DNA of 64,000 nucleotides from Phenylobacterium sp. (GCF_019636135.1 NZ_JAHBYD010000028.1:1-64000), one strand, 5' to 3'; shown: positions 25,330 to 34,444, counted from the first letter of the stretch. The notes: generated by a model not told the origin, from the letters alone. Numbers and translations: made by a program.

Positions 25330-25607
25330 CTCCCGTCTTTACGACGCGCTTCCAGGCGGGCGCGAATTTCAGCAAACGCTTGCTCCACGGGAATCCCACG
25401 CGACGGATCGGCCATCATCGCATCGTACTCGGGCGCGACCTCCTCGCGCAGCCAGCGTTCGATGGCCGCGTCGCGCTCCTTGAGGGCCCTGAGGCCGTCG
25501 CGGACGACCTCGCTGGCCGAGGCGTAGTCGCCGGAAGCGACCTTGGCGTCGATGTATTCGGCCTGCTCCTCGGCGAGGCTGAAGGTGCGCTTCTGGACGT
25601 TTGCCAT
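25326..25607 (-). CDS. parD: Type II antitoxin, ParD/CopG family
   Basis: A 93-residue protein with the ribbon-helix-helix region VQKRTFSLAEEQAEYIDAKV and SGDYASASEVVRDGLRALKE, followed by an acidic C-terminal arm that would wrap the toxin. Placed before the toxin with overlapping codons. It probably autoregulates through the palindrome at 25620-25630. Confidence 0.9.
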   Translation of the reverse strand: MANVQKRTFSLAEEQAEYIDAKVASGDYASASEVVRDGLRALKERDAAIERWLREEVAPEYDAMMADPSRGIPVEQAFAEIRARLEARRKDGR

Positions 25608-25619
25608 GCGATCCGCTCC

Positions 25620-25630
25620 GGTGTGACACC
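25620..25630 (-). promoter_or_regulatory. parDE operator candidate
   Basis: GGTGTGACACC is a perfect 5-1-5 inverted repeat 13 bases upstream of the parD ATG, the usual place for ParD autoregulation. Confidence 0.45.
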
Positions 25631-25691
25631 TTCATACCGCACGGGCCGGTCGACTTCAAATCCGGCGGCCCGGCATCTCGCCCCCTTCGTC

Positions 25692-26195
25692 TCAACTTTC
25701 GCTGATGATCGCGCCTTCGAGCTCGGCCGGACCGGGGGTCTCGAAGACGCCTTCGACGAACTCGAACATGTCGGGCGTGACCTCGATGGCGAAGTTCTCG
25801 CCGCGCACGACGTTGCGTTCGGCCACCCGGGCCCGGCGCACGTCCGGGCTGGCGGTGACGAAGTGGAACTGCAGCGGCAGACCGGCGGCCTCCGCGATCT
25901 CGCGCACCCGATCGCGGTCGGCGCGGCGCATCAGGCCGATGTCGAGGATCACCGGCGTACCGGTCGCCAGGACGCCGGCCGCGGTCGACCAGATCTGGGT
26001 CTCGCAGCGCTGCACCCGCTCGATCATCCAGTCGTATTCGATGGGGTCGGGCATGTCGGGCGCGAAGAGGCGCGCCATCCACTCGTCGAGGATGAAGGCC
26101 ACGGCGCCTTCCCGGCGCGCGAACGCGTGGGCGTAGGTCGTCTTGCCGGCGCCGGAGGGGCCGAAGATCGCATGCAGGGTCGCGGGAGACGTCAT
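25692..26195 (-). CDS. P-loop ATPase/kinase (AAA_33/zeta-like)
   Basis: A 167-residue single-domain protein with Walker A GPSGAGKTTYA at about 12-22, an acidic FILDEWMARLF that fits a substrate site, VILDIGLMRRADRDR as a Walker-B-like strand, and a lid region ASPDVRRARVAERN. It resembles small-molecule kinases and zeta-type ATPases. The substrate is unknown, and no antitoxin is adjacent. Confidence 0.7.
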   Translation of the reverse strand: MTSPATLHAIFGPSGAGKTTYAHAFARREGAVAFILDEWMARLFAPDMPDPIEYDWMIERVQRCETQIWSTAAGVLATGTPVILDIGLMRRADRDRVREIAEAAGLPLQFHFVTASPDVRRARVAERNVVRGENFAIEVTPDMFEFVEGVFETPGPAELEGAIISES

Positions 26196-26269
26196 GGCCG
26201 CGATCTAGCTCGACGCCATGGATATAGCCACCGGGAGCGGCGCCGGCTTCGGCCTGACGCGGTTCCCGG

Positions 26270-28531
26270 TCAGCTCGGGGCCAGCCGCACCGGAACCGAT
26301 TTGTAGGCGGGGGTGCCGCTGCGCCGGTCGTGGTCGGCCAGGGCCACGAGGCCGTTGGTCTCGGGATAGTAAGCGGCCACGCAGCCGCGGGGGATGTCGC
26401 GGGCGACGGCCGTGAAGCCGCGGACGGCGCGGGCGCCGTCGCCGTCGTCGAAGGCGGCGACGAGGTCGATCCGGTCGCCCGATGCGACGCCGCGGGCGGC
26501 GAGGTCGTCCGGATGGACGAAGACCACGTCGCGGCGGCCGAACACGCCGCGGTAGCGGTCGTCCAGGCCGTAGACGGTGGTGTTGTACTGGTCGTGGCTG
26601 CGCAGGGTGGTGAGGATCAGGACGTCGGGATCGCCGCGGCGCAGATCGTGGCCGTCCTCGGGGTGCGGCAGCAGGCCCGCCTTGCCGCTGGCGGTGTTCC
26701 AGACCCGCTCGGCGGTCGGCAAGGGCAGGCGGAAGCCGCCGGGAACCCGGATGCGGTCGTTGTAGCCGGCGAAGGTGTCGGGGAGGACCGCTTCGATCAG
26801 GTCGCGGATGCGGTCGTAGTCGGCTGAGAGGGCGTCCCAGTCGACGGGGTCCGTGGCGCCGAACAGCGCCTTGCCGATCTCGCAGACGATGGCCACCTCG
26901 GACTTCAGGTCGGGCGAGGCCGGCGGGTTCAGGCCCTTCGAGGCGTGGACCATCGACATGGAGTCCTCGACCGTCACCGCCTGGCGCCCGCCCGCCTGCT
27001 CGTCGATCTCGGTGCGGCCGAGGCAGGGCAGGACGAGGCTTTCCGCGCCCGGCAGCAGGTGGGTGCGGTTCAGCTTGGTGGCGACATGGACGGTCAGGCC
27101 GACCTTGCGCATGGCGGCATGGGTGCGCGCCGGGTCCGGCGCGGCGACGGCGAAGTTGCCGCCCAGGCCCATGAAGACCCGCACCTCGCCGCGCTCCATG
27201 GCGGCGATGGTCTCGACGACGGTGTGGCCGTGCGCCCGCGGCGAGGCGAAGCCGAAGGTGCGGTCCATGCCGTCGAGGAAGGCCGCGCCGGGCTTCTCCC
27301 AGATGCCGACGGTGCGGTTGCCCTGGACGTTGGAGTGGCCGCGCAGCGGGCAGATGCCGGCGCCGGGCCGGCCGATGTTGCCGCGCAGGAGGAGCAGGTT
27401 GACGAGCTGCTGCACGGCGAAGGTGGCGTTCAGATGCTGGGTCAGCCCCATGCCGTAGCAGAGGATGACCGCATTGGCCCCGGCATAGGTCCGCGCGGCG
27501 CCCTCGATCCCGGCGCGCGTGAGGCCCGAGCGCGCCTCGATCGACGCCCAGTCGAGCCCGTCGAGCTGGGCCTTGAGCGCGTCGAATCCCGTCGTGTGCT
27601 CGGCGATGAAGGCATGATCCAGCGCGTCCCAGGCGACGATCGCCTTCATCATGCCCTGCACCAGCGCCACGTCGCCGCCGACCGCGACCTGATAGTAGGC
27701 CGAGGCGATGGGCGTGGACGACAGCGTCGCCATCTGCACCGGGCTCTGCGGCGAGGCGAAGCGTTCGAGCGCGCGTTCCTTCAGCGGATTGAACACCAGG
27801 ATCGGCGCCCCGCGGCGGGCCACGTCGCGCAGCGTCGCCATCATCCGCGGATGGTTGGTGCCGGGGTTGTGGCCGAACGACAGGATCAGGTCGGCGTGGT
27901 CGAAGTCCTCCAGGCTGACCGAGCCCTTCCCCAGGCCGATCTGCTCCGGCAGGCCGACGCTGGTGGGCTCGTGGCACATGTTGGAGCAGTCGGGGAAGTT
28001 GTTGGTGCCGACGCGCCGGCCCAGGAGCTGGTAGAGGAACGCCGCTTCGTTGGACGCGCGGCCCGAGGCGTAGAACTCGGCCTGGTCCGGATGGTCGAGC
28101 GCCTTCAGCGCCGCGGCGATGCGTTCGAAGGCGGCGTCCCAGGCGATCGGCAGGTAGCGGTCGGAGGCCGCGTCGTAGGCCAGCGGGTGGGTGAGGCGGC
28201 CGGCGTCCTCGATGACGTGGTCGCTCCAGGTCCTGAGCTCGGCCAGCGTATGGGCCGAGATCAGCTCGGGCGTGGCGCGCTTGCTGGTGGCCTCCCAGGC
28301 CACGGCCTTCGCGCCGTTCTCGCAGAACTCGAACGACGAGGTGTGCTTCGGGTCGGGCCAGGCGCACCCGGGGCAGTCGAAGCCCTCGGGCTTGTTGGCG
28401 CGCATCAGCGTGCGGCCGCCTTCGAGGACGGTGTGCTGCCCCGCCAGCGCCTCGCCCACGGCCTTCAGGGCGCCCCAGCCGCCGGCGGGCTGGTCGTAGC
28501 GGTGGACTCCGGGAATCTTGCGCTCAGACAT
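26270..28531 (-). CDS. FdhF/YdeP-family molybdopterin oxidoreductase
   Basis: A 753-residue bis-MGD-type enzyme. N-terminal cysteines are in DCPGCAWPDP and EFCENG. DCSNMCHEPTS lies at the molybdenum-site region, followed by FGHNPGTNHPRMM and GMGLTQHLNA. The C-terminal dinucleotide-binding domain includes TTLRSHDQYNTTVYGLDDRYRG. YdeP proteins resemble formate dehydrogenase, but a physiological substrate is not certain. It overlaps fdhD (28524-28531), whose product is needed to sulfurate such cofactors. Confidence 0.88.
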   Translation of the reverse strand: MSERKIPGVHRYDQPAGGWGALKAVGEALAGQHTVLEGGRTLMRANKPEGFDCPGCAWPDPKHTSSFEFCENGAKAVAWEATSKRATPELISAHTLAELRTWSDHVIEDAGRLTHPLAYDAASDRYLPIAWDAAFERIAAALKALDHPDQAEFYASGRASNEAAFLYQLLGRRVGTNNFPDCSNMCHEPTSVGLPEQIGLGKGSVSLEDFDHADLILSFGHNPGTNHPRMMATLRDVARRGAPILVFNPLKERALERFASPQSPVQMATLSSTPIASAYYQVAVGGDVALVQGMMKAIVAWDALDHAFIAEHTTGFDALKAQLDGLDWASIEARSGLTRAGIEGAARTYAGANAVILCYGMGLTQHLNATFAVQQLVNLLLLRGNIGRPGAGICPLRGHSNVQGNRTVGIWEKPGAAFLDGMDRTFGFASPRAHGHTVVETIAAMERGEVRVFMGLGGNFAVAAPDPARTHAAMRKVGLTVHVATKLNRTHLLPGAESLVLPCLGRTEIDEQAGGRQAVTVEDSMSMVHASKGLNPPASPDLKSEVAIVCEIGKALFGATDPVDWDALSADYDRIRDLIEAVLPDTFAGYNDRIRVPGGFRLPLPTAERVWNTASGKAGLLPHPEDGHDLRRGDPDVLILTTLRSHDQYNTTVYGLDDRYRGVFGRRDVVFVHPDDLAARGVASGDRIDLVAAFDDGDGARAVRGFTAVARDIPRGCVAAYYPETNGLVALADHDRRSGTPAYKSVPVRLAPS

Positions 28532-29348
28532 GGGCGGTCTCGCGGGCGTCGGGCGCCACGCGCTCGGCGCGGCTGAAGACGGTGTGGCCGTCGGCGCGGG
28601 CCAGCGCCACCAGCGTGACGCCGGCGGCTTCGGCGCGCTGGATCGCGAGCGCGGTGGGCGCCGAGATCGCCACGATCATGGGCGCTCCGAAGCGGGCGGT
28701 CTTCTCGACCATCTCGAACGAGCAGCGGCTGGTGACCACGACGAAGCCTTCGGCCGGGTCCGCCGCCGCGGCGAGCAGGGCGCCGCCCAGCTTGTCGAGC
28801 GCGTTGTGGCGGCCGACATCCTCGCGCACGAGGCCGAGGGTCCCGTCCGGCGCGGCGAAGGCGGCGGCGTGGGTGGCGCGGGTCTCGCGGCCCAGCGGCT
28901 GGGCGTCGTCGAGCGCGGCGACGGCCCGCCGGATCGCCTCGGCGTCGAACGTCGGGGCGCCGGCGACGCGGGGCGTCGGCCGCATCGCCTCCTCCAGCCG
29001 CTCCACCCCGCAGAGCCCGCAGCCCGTGCGGCCTTCGATGGAGCGGCCCCGGGGCGCGGCGACGGCGCCGTCCAGGCGGACGTCGGCGGTGACGCCCAGG
29101 TCGTGGACCTCGACGGCCACGTCGCGGATGCGGGCGAAGGCGGCGACTCCTTCGCTCACCGTGAAGCCGATGGCGAGGTCCGTGACGTCGCGCGGGGTCG
29201 CCATCAGCACGGCATAGGGCTCGCCGTCGAACGACAGCGCCACGGCCGTCTCGGCGGGTACGCCGCGGGCGATGTCGCGCATGCCGTCCGCGCGCCAGGC
29301 GCGGGCGGGCGCTTGCTGCACGGGCGAGGGCAGGGGGCGGGCGGTCAT
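28524..29348 (-). CDS. fdhD: FdhD sulfurtransferase
   Basis: A 274-residue maturation factor. It passes sulfur from a cysteine desulfurase to the molybdenum cofactor of formate-dehydrogenase-type enzymes. The active-site CxxC is Cys110-Cys113 in GCGLCG. The motif EDVGRHNALDKLGG and the segment TSRCSFEMVEKTARFG are typical. The ATG at 29348 is preferred over one at 29384, which lies inside a palindrome. Its gene overlaps the oxidoreductase it should activate. Confidence 0.93.
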   Translation of the reverse strand: MTARPLPSPVQQAPARAWRADGMRDIARGVPAETAVALSFDGEPYAVLMATPRDVTDLAIGFTVSEGVAAFARIRDVAVEVHDLGVTADVRLDGAVAAPRGRSIEGRTGCGLCGVERLEEAMRPTPRVAGAPTFDAEAIRRAVAALDDAQPLGRETRATHAAAFAAPDGTLGLVREDVGRHNALDKLGGALLAAAADPAEGFVVVTSRCSFEMVEKTARFGAPMIVAISAPTALAIQRAEAAGVTLVALARADGHTVFSRAERVAPDARETAHV

Positions 29349-29368
29349 GGGGTGCAGCTTCTTACCGA

Positions 29369-29428
29369 CCCCACCGATTGTCATCCCGGTTTTGGCAAAG
29401 CCAAGGACCGGGATGACAATCGGTGGGG
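29369..29428. repeat. Perfect 22-bp hairpin, GTCATCCCGG-type (family 2)
   Basis: Arms 29369-29390 and 29407-29428 are exact reverse complements. The 16-base loop carries a further TTGGC/GCCAA pairing. It fills the gap between the DUF1080 stop and the fdhD start on the minus strand. Confidence 0.85.
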
Positions 29429-29431
29429 AGG

Positions 29432-30112
29432 TCAGTCCAGCCGCCTGATCCTGATGTTGCGGTAGGCCACGGCGTCGCCGTGGTTCTGCAGCGCGATGTG
29501 GCCGGTCGCGCCCTTGCCGAACATCGGCCAGGCCCTGAACTTGCTGGCGGCGACCTTGGCCTTGAAGTCATCCGAGCCCAGGTCGTACTCGACCACCTTC
29601 ACGCCGTTCAGCCAGTGCTCGACATGGCCCTTCTCGATCAAGATGCGGCCCTGGTTGTACTCGCCCACCGGCTTGGTTACGGCGCCCTGCGGCGCGTAGA
29701 GGTCGTAGAGGGCGCCGGCCCGCTGCCGCGGCGGCTCGCCGCGGCTGTTGTCGAGCACCTGGTACTCGGGCCCGCTCCAGTAGGTCTCGTCGCCGTCCTC
29801 GGTCACGCGGTACATGACGCCCGAGTTGCCCTTCGGGCCGATCTTCCACTCGAAGGCCAGGTCGAAGTCGCCGAACGTGGCCTGGGTCATGATGTCCCGG
29901 GATTTCTTGGGGTCGGGGCTGAGCGCGCCGTCGGCCACATGCCAGTCCGGCGCCGCGGTCCTGAAGCCGCGCCAGCCGGCCGTCGTCCTGCCGTCGAACA
30001 GGAGCGTCCAGCCGGCCTCCTTCTCGGCGGGGGTGAGCGTGTTCATCGGCTGGGCAAGGGCTCCCGTGGCCAGGACGGCCAGCATCACCCCGAACGCGAA
30101 CGCCTTCATCAC
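29432..30112 (-). CDS. Secreted DUF1080 protein (3-keto-disaccharide hydrolase family)
   Basis: A 226-residue periplasmic protein: signal peptide 1-20 (cleavage ALA-QPM), then the DUF1080 lectin-like fold with GWTLLFDGRTTAGWRGF, FDLAFEWKIGPKGNSGVMYRV and PEYQVLDN. Members hydrolyse 3-keto-glycosides. It lies seven bases after the dehydrogenase small subunit, which fits release of 3-keto-glucose from oxidised glycosides in the periplasm. Confidence 0.85.
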   Translation of the reverse strand: MMKAFAFGVMLAVLATGALAQPMNTLTPAEKEAGWTLLFDGRTTAGWRGFRTAAPDWHVADGALSPDPKKSRDIMTQATFGDFDLAFEWKIGPKGNSGVMYRVTEDGDETYWSGPEYQVLDNSRGEPPRQRAGALYDLYAPQGAVTKPVGEYNQGRILIEKGHVEHWLNGVKVVEYDLGSDDFKAKVAASKFRAWPMFGKGATGHIALQNHGDAVAYRNIRIRRLD

Positions 30113-30119
30113 CGCTCCT

Positions 30120-30737
30120 TCAGAGCCCGAGTTTCACCAAGGCCTGCTCGACCGCGGCCTTCGCCTCGGCCGACGGGCCGGGGTCGGCCGCCCGGCTCTC
30201 GTTGCCGATGTAGCCGATGTCCCTGAAGCCTTCCTGCGTCGTGTAATAGGCGCCGACCACGAGGTAGCGGAAGCGCCTGAAGAAGGCCTTCGTCGCCTCG
30301 TCCGTGGCCTTGGGCAGGGCGGCCAGCCAGGCCGTGCGCTGGCCTGCGTCGCTCATCACCTCGATCAGCGGCTTCAGGCCGTCGCGGATGATCGGGCGGT
30401 CCTTGAGCTGGTCGGGATAGGGCGCGCTCACCCACTCGTCGATGAAGTCGGGCACGCCGAGCGCGGTGGCGGCCGGCGCGGTCCCGCTGGCCGGCAGGAT
30501 GAAGTCGCAGAGGATCGCGGCGGCCTGCAGTTCCGTCTTCGACAGGAGGCGCGGCCAGGGCGCCTTGGCGGGCTTCACGAGGTTCGGGTCCGTCCCGTAG
30601 CCCTTGGCCGGCTTCTCGCCGGGCGCGCAGCCGCTGACCACCACGCCCGCGCCCGTGGCGGCGCCGACCGCGCCGATCCAGGCGATGGCGGTGCGGCGGT
30701 CGATCTTCGGGACGTAAGGCTTCGGATCGTCGCTCAC
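30120..30737 (-). CDS. Gluconate 2-dehydrogenase subunit 3 family protein
   Basis: A 205-residue small subunit of a membrane-associated GMC dehydrogenase. The N-terminus has a twin-arginine-like DRRTAIAWIG and a hydrophobic stretch ending VVVSGCAPG, which could be a lipobox. The domain spans about 55-200. Such subunits carry the flavoprotein across the membrane by the Tat route. The ATG overlaps the GMC stop by ATGA. Confidence 0.85.
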   Translation of the reverse strand: MSDDPKPYVPKIDRRTAIAWIGAVGAATGAGVVVSGCAPGEKPAKGYGTDPNLVKPAKAPWPRLLSKTELQAAAILCDFILPASGTAPAATALGVPDFIDEWVSAPYPDQLKDRPIIRDGLKPLIEVMSDAGQRTAWLAALPKATDEATKAFFRRFRYLVVGAYYTTQEGFRDIGYIGNESRAADPGPSAEAKAAVEQALVKLGL

Positions 30738-32431
30738 AGTGCGCCCTCCTTCGCGAGCTTCGCCAGGTTGTCGGCCGAGCGCCAGGCCAGCGCGATGATC
30801 GACAGGGTCGGGTTCTTGTCGGGGCTGGAGACGAGGACCGCCCCGTCCATGACGAACAGGTTCGGCACGGCCCAGCTCTGGCCGTACTCGTTGACCACGG
30901 AGTCCGTCTCGGACGCGCCCATGCGGGCGGTGCCGACCTCGTGGATCATCTCGCCGCCCTTGGAGATGGACTTGCGCCCGTCACGCTCGGGCGTGCCCAG
31001 CGGCTTGCCGCCCAGCCTGTCGATCACCTCCAGGAAGGTGGTGGTCATGTGCGCCGCCTGCCGGGTCTCGCTCTCGCCCCACTTCCAGTGGAAGCGCAGC
31101 ACCGGGATGCCCCACTTGTCCTTCACCTTCGGGTCCAGCTCGCAGTAGCAGTCGTCGTTCGGGATCATCTCCCCGCGGCCGTTGAAGCTGATCAGGCTGC
31201 CGTAGCGGCGGCGCAGGTTGGCGCGCAGGTCGTCGCCCACGCTCATGTCGTCGTCGGCCAGCACGCGGGCCGCGCCCATCGAGGGCATGCCGCGGCCGCC
31301 GCCGAGTTCGATGTGGTAGCCGCGCGGGAAGCCCAGCGCCTTGTGTTTGTCGTAGCCCCACCACGGCACGTAGAGGTGCTCGACGCTCATGCCGTCGTCG
31401 TTGGTCGGCGGCAGGCCCTCCAGCGCCGGGAACTGGGCGGTGACGTTCAGGCCCACCGAGTCCATCAGGTAGCGGCCGACCATGCCGTGGTTGTTGCAGA
31501 GGCCGTCGGGGAACTTCGGGCTCTTGGAGTTGAGCAGGATGCGCGCCGTCTCGCCCGAGCCCGCCGCCAGCACGACCGACTGCGCGGTCGCCGAGCGGTG
31601 CTGGCCGGTGACGCGGTCGACCCAGGTGACGCCCTTGGCCTTGCCCGCGCCGTCGAGGTCGACCTGGTAGACCAGGGCGTTGCAGGTGATCGTCAGGTTG
31701 CCGGTCGCCCTGGCCGGCGGGATCAGCACCGTCGTCGACTGGAAATTCGCCCCGATCGCGCAGCCGCGGCCGCAGGGCGTGGAGAAGACGCACTGGTTGC
31801 GGCCTTCCATGGGCTGGGTGACCACCGCGGCGTGCATCGGCACGACCGGGATGCCCATGGCCTCGAAGCCGCGGGCGTAGAAGGTCTCGAACGCGCGGGC
31901 CGGCGGGTTCTGCATCAGGCAGCCGGGCGGCGAATCCGGCGTGTTGGTCAGGCCGCGCGGCGGGGCGGCGCCCGAGACCCCGATCAGCTTCTCGGTCCTG
32001 TCGTACCACGGCGCGAGGTCGGCGTAGGTGAGGGGCCAGTCGTAGCCCAGGCCGTCGCGCGACCGCGGCTTGAAGTCGAGCTCGCCGAAGCGCAGCGAGA
32101 TCCGGCCCCAGTGGTTCGTCCGCCCGCCCAGCATGCGGGGGCGCCACCAGGTGAACGCCTCCGACCCCTCGGCGACGGTGTAGGGCTCGTTCGGCACCTC
32201 CCAGCCGCCGTCGACGGTGGCGTCGTAGAAGCCGAAGGGCTTGTCCGGCGTCGAGGCCCCGCGCAGCGGCGCCTCGGCGTTGATGTTCCACATCGGGGTC
32301 TCGGCGACGGGGTCGTAGTCGCGGCCGGCCTCCAGCATCAGGACCTTCAGGCCCGATTTCGTCAGGTGGTAGGCGCTCATCCCGCCGCCGGCCCCGGAGC
32401 CGACGATGATCACGTCATAGGGCTCGGCCAC
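30734..32431 (-). CDS. GMC-family flavoprotein dehydrogenase, large subunit
   Basis: A 565-residue GMC oxidoreductase: FAD motif GSGAGGGMSAYHL at 11-23, GGRTNHWGRISLRF mid N-terminal half, and the C-terminal active-site region with HEVGTARMG and NPTLSIIALAWRSADNL. The pairing with a Gluconate_2-dh3 subunit and a DUF1080 hydrolase matches glucoside 3-dehydrogenases, and also the Caulobacter lacAB lactose-oxidation genes. C3 oxidation of glycosides is inferred. No cytochrome gene is adjacent. Confidence 0.87.
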   Translation of the reverse strand: MAEPYDVIIVGSGAGGGMSAYHLTKSGLKVLMLEAGRDYDPVAETPMWNINAEAPLRGASTPDKPFGFYDATVDGGWEVPNEPYTVAEGSEAFTWWRPRMLGGRTNHWGRISLRFGELDFKPRSRDGLGYDWPLTYADLAPWYDRTEKLIGVSGAAPPRGLTNTPDSPPGCLMQNPPARAFETFYARGFEAMGIPVVPMHAAVVTQPMEGRNQCVFSTPCGRGCAIGANFQSTTVLIPPARATGNLTITCNALVYQVDLDGAGKAKGVTWVDRVTGQHRSATAQSVVLAAGSGETARILLNSKSPKFPDGLCNNHGMVGRYLMDSVGLNVTAQFPALEGLPPTNDDGMSVEHLYVPWWGYDKHKALGFPRGYHIELGGGRGMPSMGAARVLADDDMSVGDDLRANLRRRYGSLISFNGRGEMIPNDDCYCELDPKVKDKWGIPVLRFHWKWGESETRQAAHMTTTFLEVIDRLGGKPLGTPERDGRKSISKGGEMIHEVGTARMGASETDSVVNEYGQSWAVPNLFVMDGAVLVSSPDKNPTLSIIALAWRSADNLAKLAKEGAL

Positions 32432-32557
32432 GCTTCCCTCCCCCGCATCTCGTTACGGCAGCCTAGGCTCGGTTGGCCGCTGTGGGGAAGGGTGGCGTGC
32501 GGCGCCGCCTGGCCGGGCGGCCTGAGGGATGTGCCGGACGCTCACCCCTTCAACGCT

Positions 32558-32588
32558 CGTCATCCCGCGAACAAGTCGCGGGATGACG
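32558..32588. repeat. 13-bp perfect hairpin, GTCATCCCG-type (family 2)
   Basis: CGTCATCCCGCGA (32558-32570) and TCGCGGGATGACG (32576-32588) flank a 5-base loop. It lies between the fghA stop and the GMC start. Confidence 0.8.
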
Positions 32589-32606
32589 ATCAGGGAGAAG
32601 TTGAAG

Positions 32607-33440
32607 TCACAGCCGCTCGGCGTGCCAGCGCAGGTGGTCGTCCATGAAGGAGGCGATGAAGTAGTAGCTGTGGTCGTAGCCGGGCTGGCGGCGGAGCGTC
32701 AGCGGGATGCCGGCGTCGCGGCAGGCGGCTTCCAGCAGTTCCGGTTTGAGCTGGTTCTGCAGGAAGTTGTCGGCCTCGCCCTGGTCGACCAGCAGCTCGG
32801 GCAGCCGCGCGCCGTCCTCGATGAGGGCGGTGGCGTCATGGCGGCGCCACGCGGCGCGGTCGGGCCCGAGGTAGCCGCCCAGCGCCTTCTCGCCCCAGGG
32901 GCAGCGCATGGGCGAGGCGATCGGCGCGAAGGCCGAGACGCTCTTCCAGCGGCCCGGATTCTTCAGCGCCAGGGTGAGCGCGCCGTGGCCGCCCATGGAG
33001 TGGCCGGTCAGGCCCTGGCGAGCCATGTCGGCCGGGAAGTTGGCGGCGATCACACCGGGCAGCTCGGAGACGACGTAGCTCTCCATCCGGTAGTTCGCAG
33101 CCCACGGCGCCTCGGTGGCGTCCACGTAGAACCCGGCGCCCAGGCCGAAGTCGTAGGCGCCCTCGGTATCGTCGGGGACACCTTCGCCGCGCGGGCTGGT
33201 GTCGGGGGCCACGAAGATGAGGCCCAATTCGGCGCAGAGGCGCTGGAAGTGGCCCTTCTCGGTGACATTGGCGTGCGTGCAGGTGAGGCCGGACAGGTAC
33301 CAGACCACCGGCCGCGGCCCGGGCTGCGGCGGCAGGAACACCGAGAACGTCATCGGCGTCTTCGTCTCGCGGCTCTGGTGGCGATAGACGCCCTGGACGC
33401 CGCCGAAGGCCTTCGTCGTCGAAACGGTCTCGAGGGTCAC
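32607..33440 (-). CDS. fghA: S-formylglutathione hydrolase
   Basis: A 277-residue alpha/beta-hydrolase that releases formate from S-formylglutathione in formaldehyde detoxification. The nucleophile motif is GHSMGGHGA, with WYLSGLTCTH (oxyanion region) and GYDHSYYF carrying the catalytic His. The GTG at 33440 gives the family length and has GGAGA five bases upstream; an in-frame ATG at 33479 adds 13 poorly matching residues. The partner alcohol dehydrogenase (adhC) is not in the window. Confidence 0.92.
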   Translation of the reverse strand: MTLETVSTTKAFGGVQGVYRHQSRETKTPMTFSVFLPPQPGPRPVVWYLSGLTCTHANVTEKGHFQRLCAELGLIFVAPDTSPRGEGVPDDTEGAYDFGLGAGFYVDATEAPWAANYRMESYVVSELPGVIAANFPADMARQGLTGHSMGGHGALTLALKNPGRWKSVSAFAPIASPMRCPWGEKALGGYLGPDRAAWRRHDATALIEDGARLPELLVDQGEADNFLQNQLKPELLEAACRDAGIPLTLRRQPGYDHSYYFIASFMDDHLRWHAERL

Positions 33441-33532
33441 GCCGGTCTCCGTGGGTCTTGAGCCCGCGGGGTCAAGCACGCGGCTGGCGCGGCGGCAAGC
33501 CGGTCAGACGATGATCGGGCAGTGGGAAGCGC

Positions 33533-34168
33533 CTATTCGGCGTAGCGCTTCCAGTCCTGGACGATCGGCGAGGCGGCCGCGCCTTCCGGCGCGGGGATCT
33601 CGACCACCCGCTCGGGCACGTCGTCGTATTCGAGCCGCAGCGCCTTCGTGGTCGTGGCGTGCAGGCTGTACATGCTGACGAAGTAGCTCAGCATCAGGAT
33701 GTGGTCGTCCGAGAGGTGGTTGCGCAGGATCTCGAACAGCCGGTCATGCACCCGGCCGTCCTGCAGGATCAGGCCGTCGACGTAGGCCAGCACGGCCCGC
33801 TCGGTCGGGGTGTAGAGATCGACCACCTGCCAGTAGGGCACCGCCTCGATCTTCTCCTCCGGCACGCCCAGCCGCCGGGCGGCCTTGCAGTGCTGCGAGA
33901 AGACGAAGTGGCTGCCGCGGCCGTAGCCGGTGCGCAGGATGGCGAGTTCGCGCAGGTGCGGGTCCAGCGAGGCCTCGGCCATCGGGAACGCGCTGAACGC
34001 CTTCAGAATGCCCGGGACGTTGGCCCAGGCGGTCCACCAGTTGCCGGGCGTGCCGGTCGATGTGCCCGGTTCGGCGACGGGATCGCGCGTCGCGCCGAAA
34101 ATCTGGTCGTACAGCGCCTTGACGTCTGCTGTGGCCTCTTCGCGCGGCACGAGTTTGATTCTCGGCAT
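33533..34168 (-). CDS. Carboxymuconolactone decarboxylase family protein
   Basis: A 211-residue protein with the AhpD/CMD core RELAILRTGYGRGSHFVFSQHCKAARRLG. Only one of the AhpD cysteines is evident, so peroxidase activity is doubtful. A C-terminal helical region follows. It fits the catabolic cluster by position and by a shared upstream motif at 34226-34289. Confidence 0.78.
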   Translation of the reverse strand: MPRIKLVPREEATADVKALYDQIFGATRDPVAEPGTSTGTPGNWWTAWANVPGILKAFSAFPMAEASLDPHLRELAILRTGYGRGSHFVFSQHCKAARRLGVPEEKIEAVPYWQVVDLYTPTERAVLAYVDGLILQDGRVHDRLFEILRNHLSDDHILMLSYFVSMYSLHATTTKALRLEYDDVPERVVEIPAPEGAAASPIVQDWKRYAE

Positions 34169-34225
34169 CGGGTGCTCCTGGACTTCTCAGCCTGACGCTA
34201 GTGACCCGCCCATGTCCCCGCCAAA

Positions 34226-34289
34226 GCAGAAATATTTGGCCCGCGGGCAATTTGGTTTGGCGTGGGGCGTCGCGGCAAATCCGATTGCC
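34226..34289 (-). promoter_or_regulatory. Shared cluster motif upstream of the CMD gene
   Basis: Contains GGCAAATCCGATTGCC (34274-34289, a 5-6-5 inverted repeat) and the related AT-rich boxes GAAATATTTGG and GGCAATTTGG. The GCAAATCCG core is identical to the site at 35801. It lies 58-121 bases upstream of the CMD start. Confidence 0.5.
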
Positions 34290-34444
34290 GGGCGTGACAA
34301 TTTTCTTGCTCCAACGCAGCGCCGGGGCCGGTTCCTGGAGTACGCGCCGTAGCCGCAGGGGCGCCTTGCGCCGTGTGAGCCGATGGAGCCCGAAACCGAC
34401 CTTTCCGGGATCGAGGCGCCTGGGGACACGACCTTCCTCCCGAA

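Noticed and set aside
25692-26195. Zeta toxin of a second toxin-antitoxin pair
   Set aside because: The P-loop fits, but there is no small antitoxin gene next to it, so only a general kinase call is kept.
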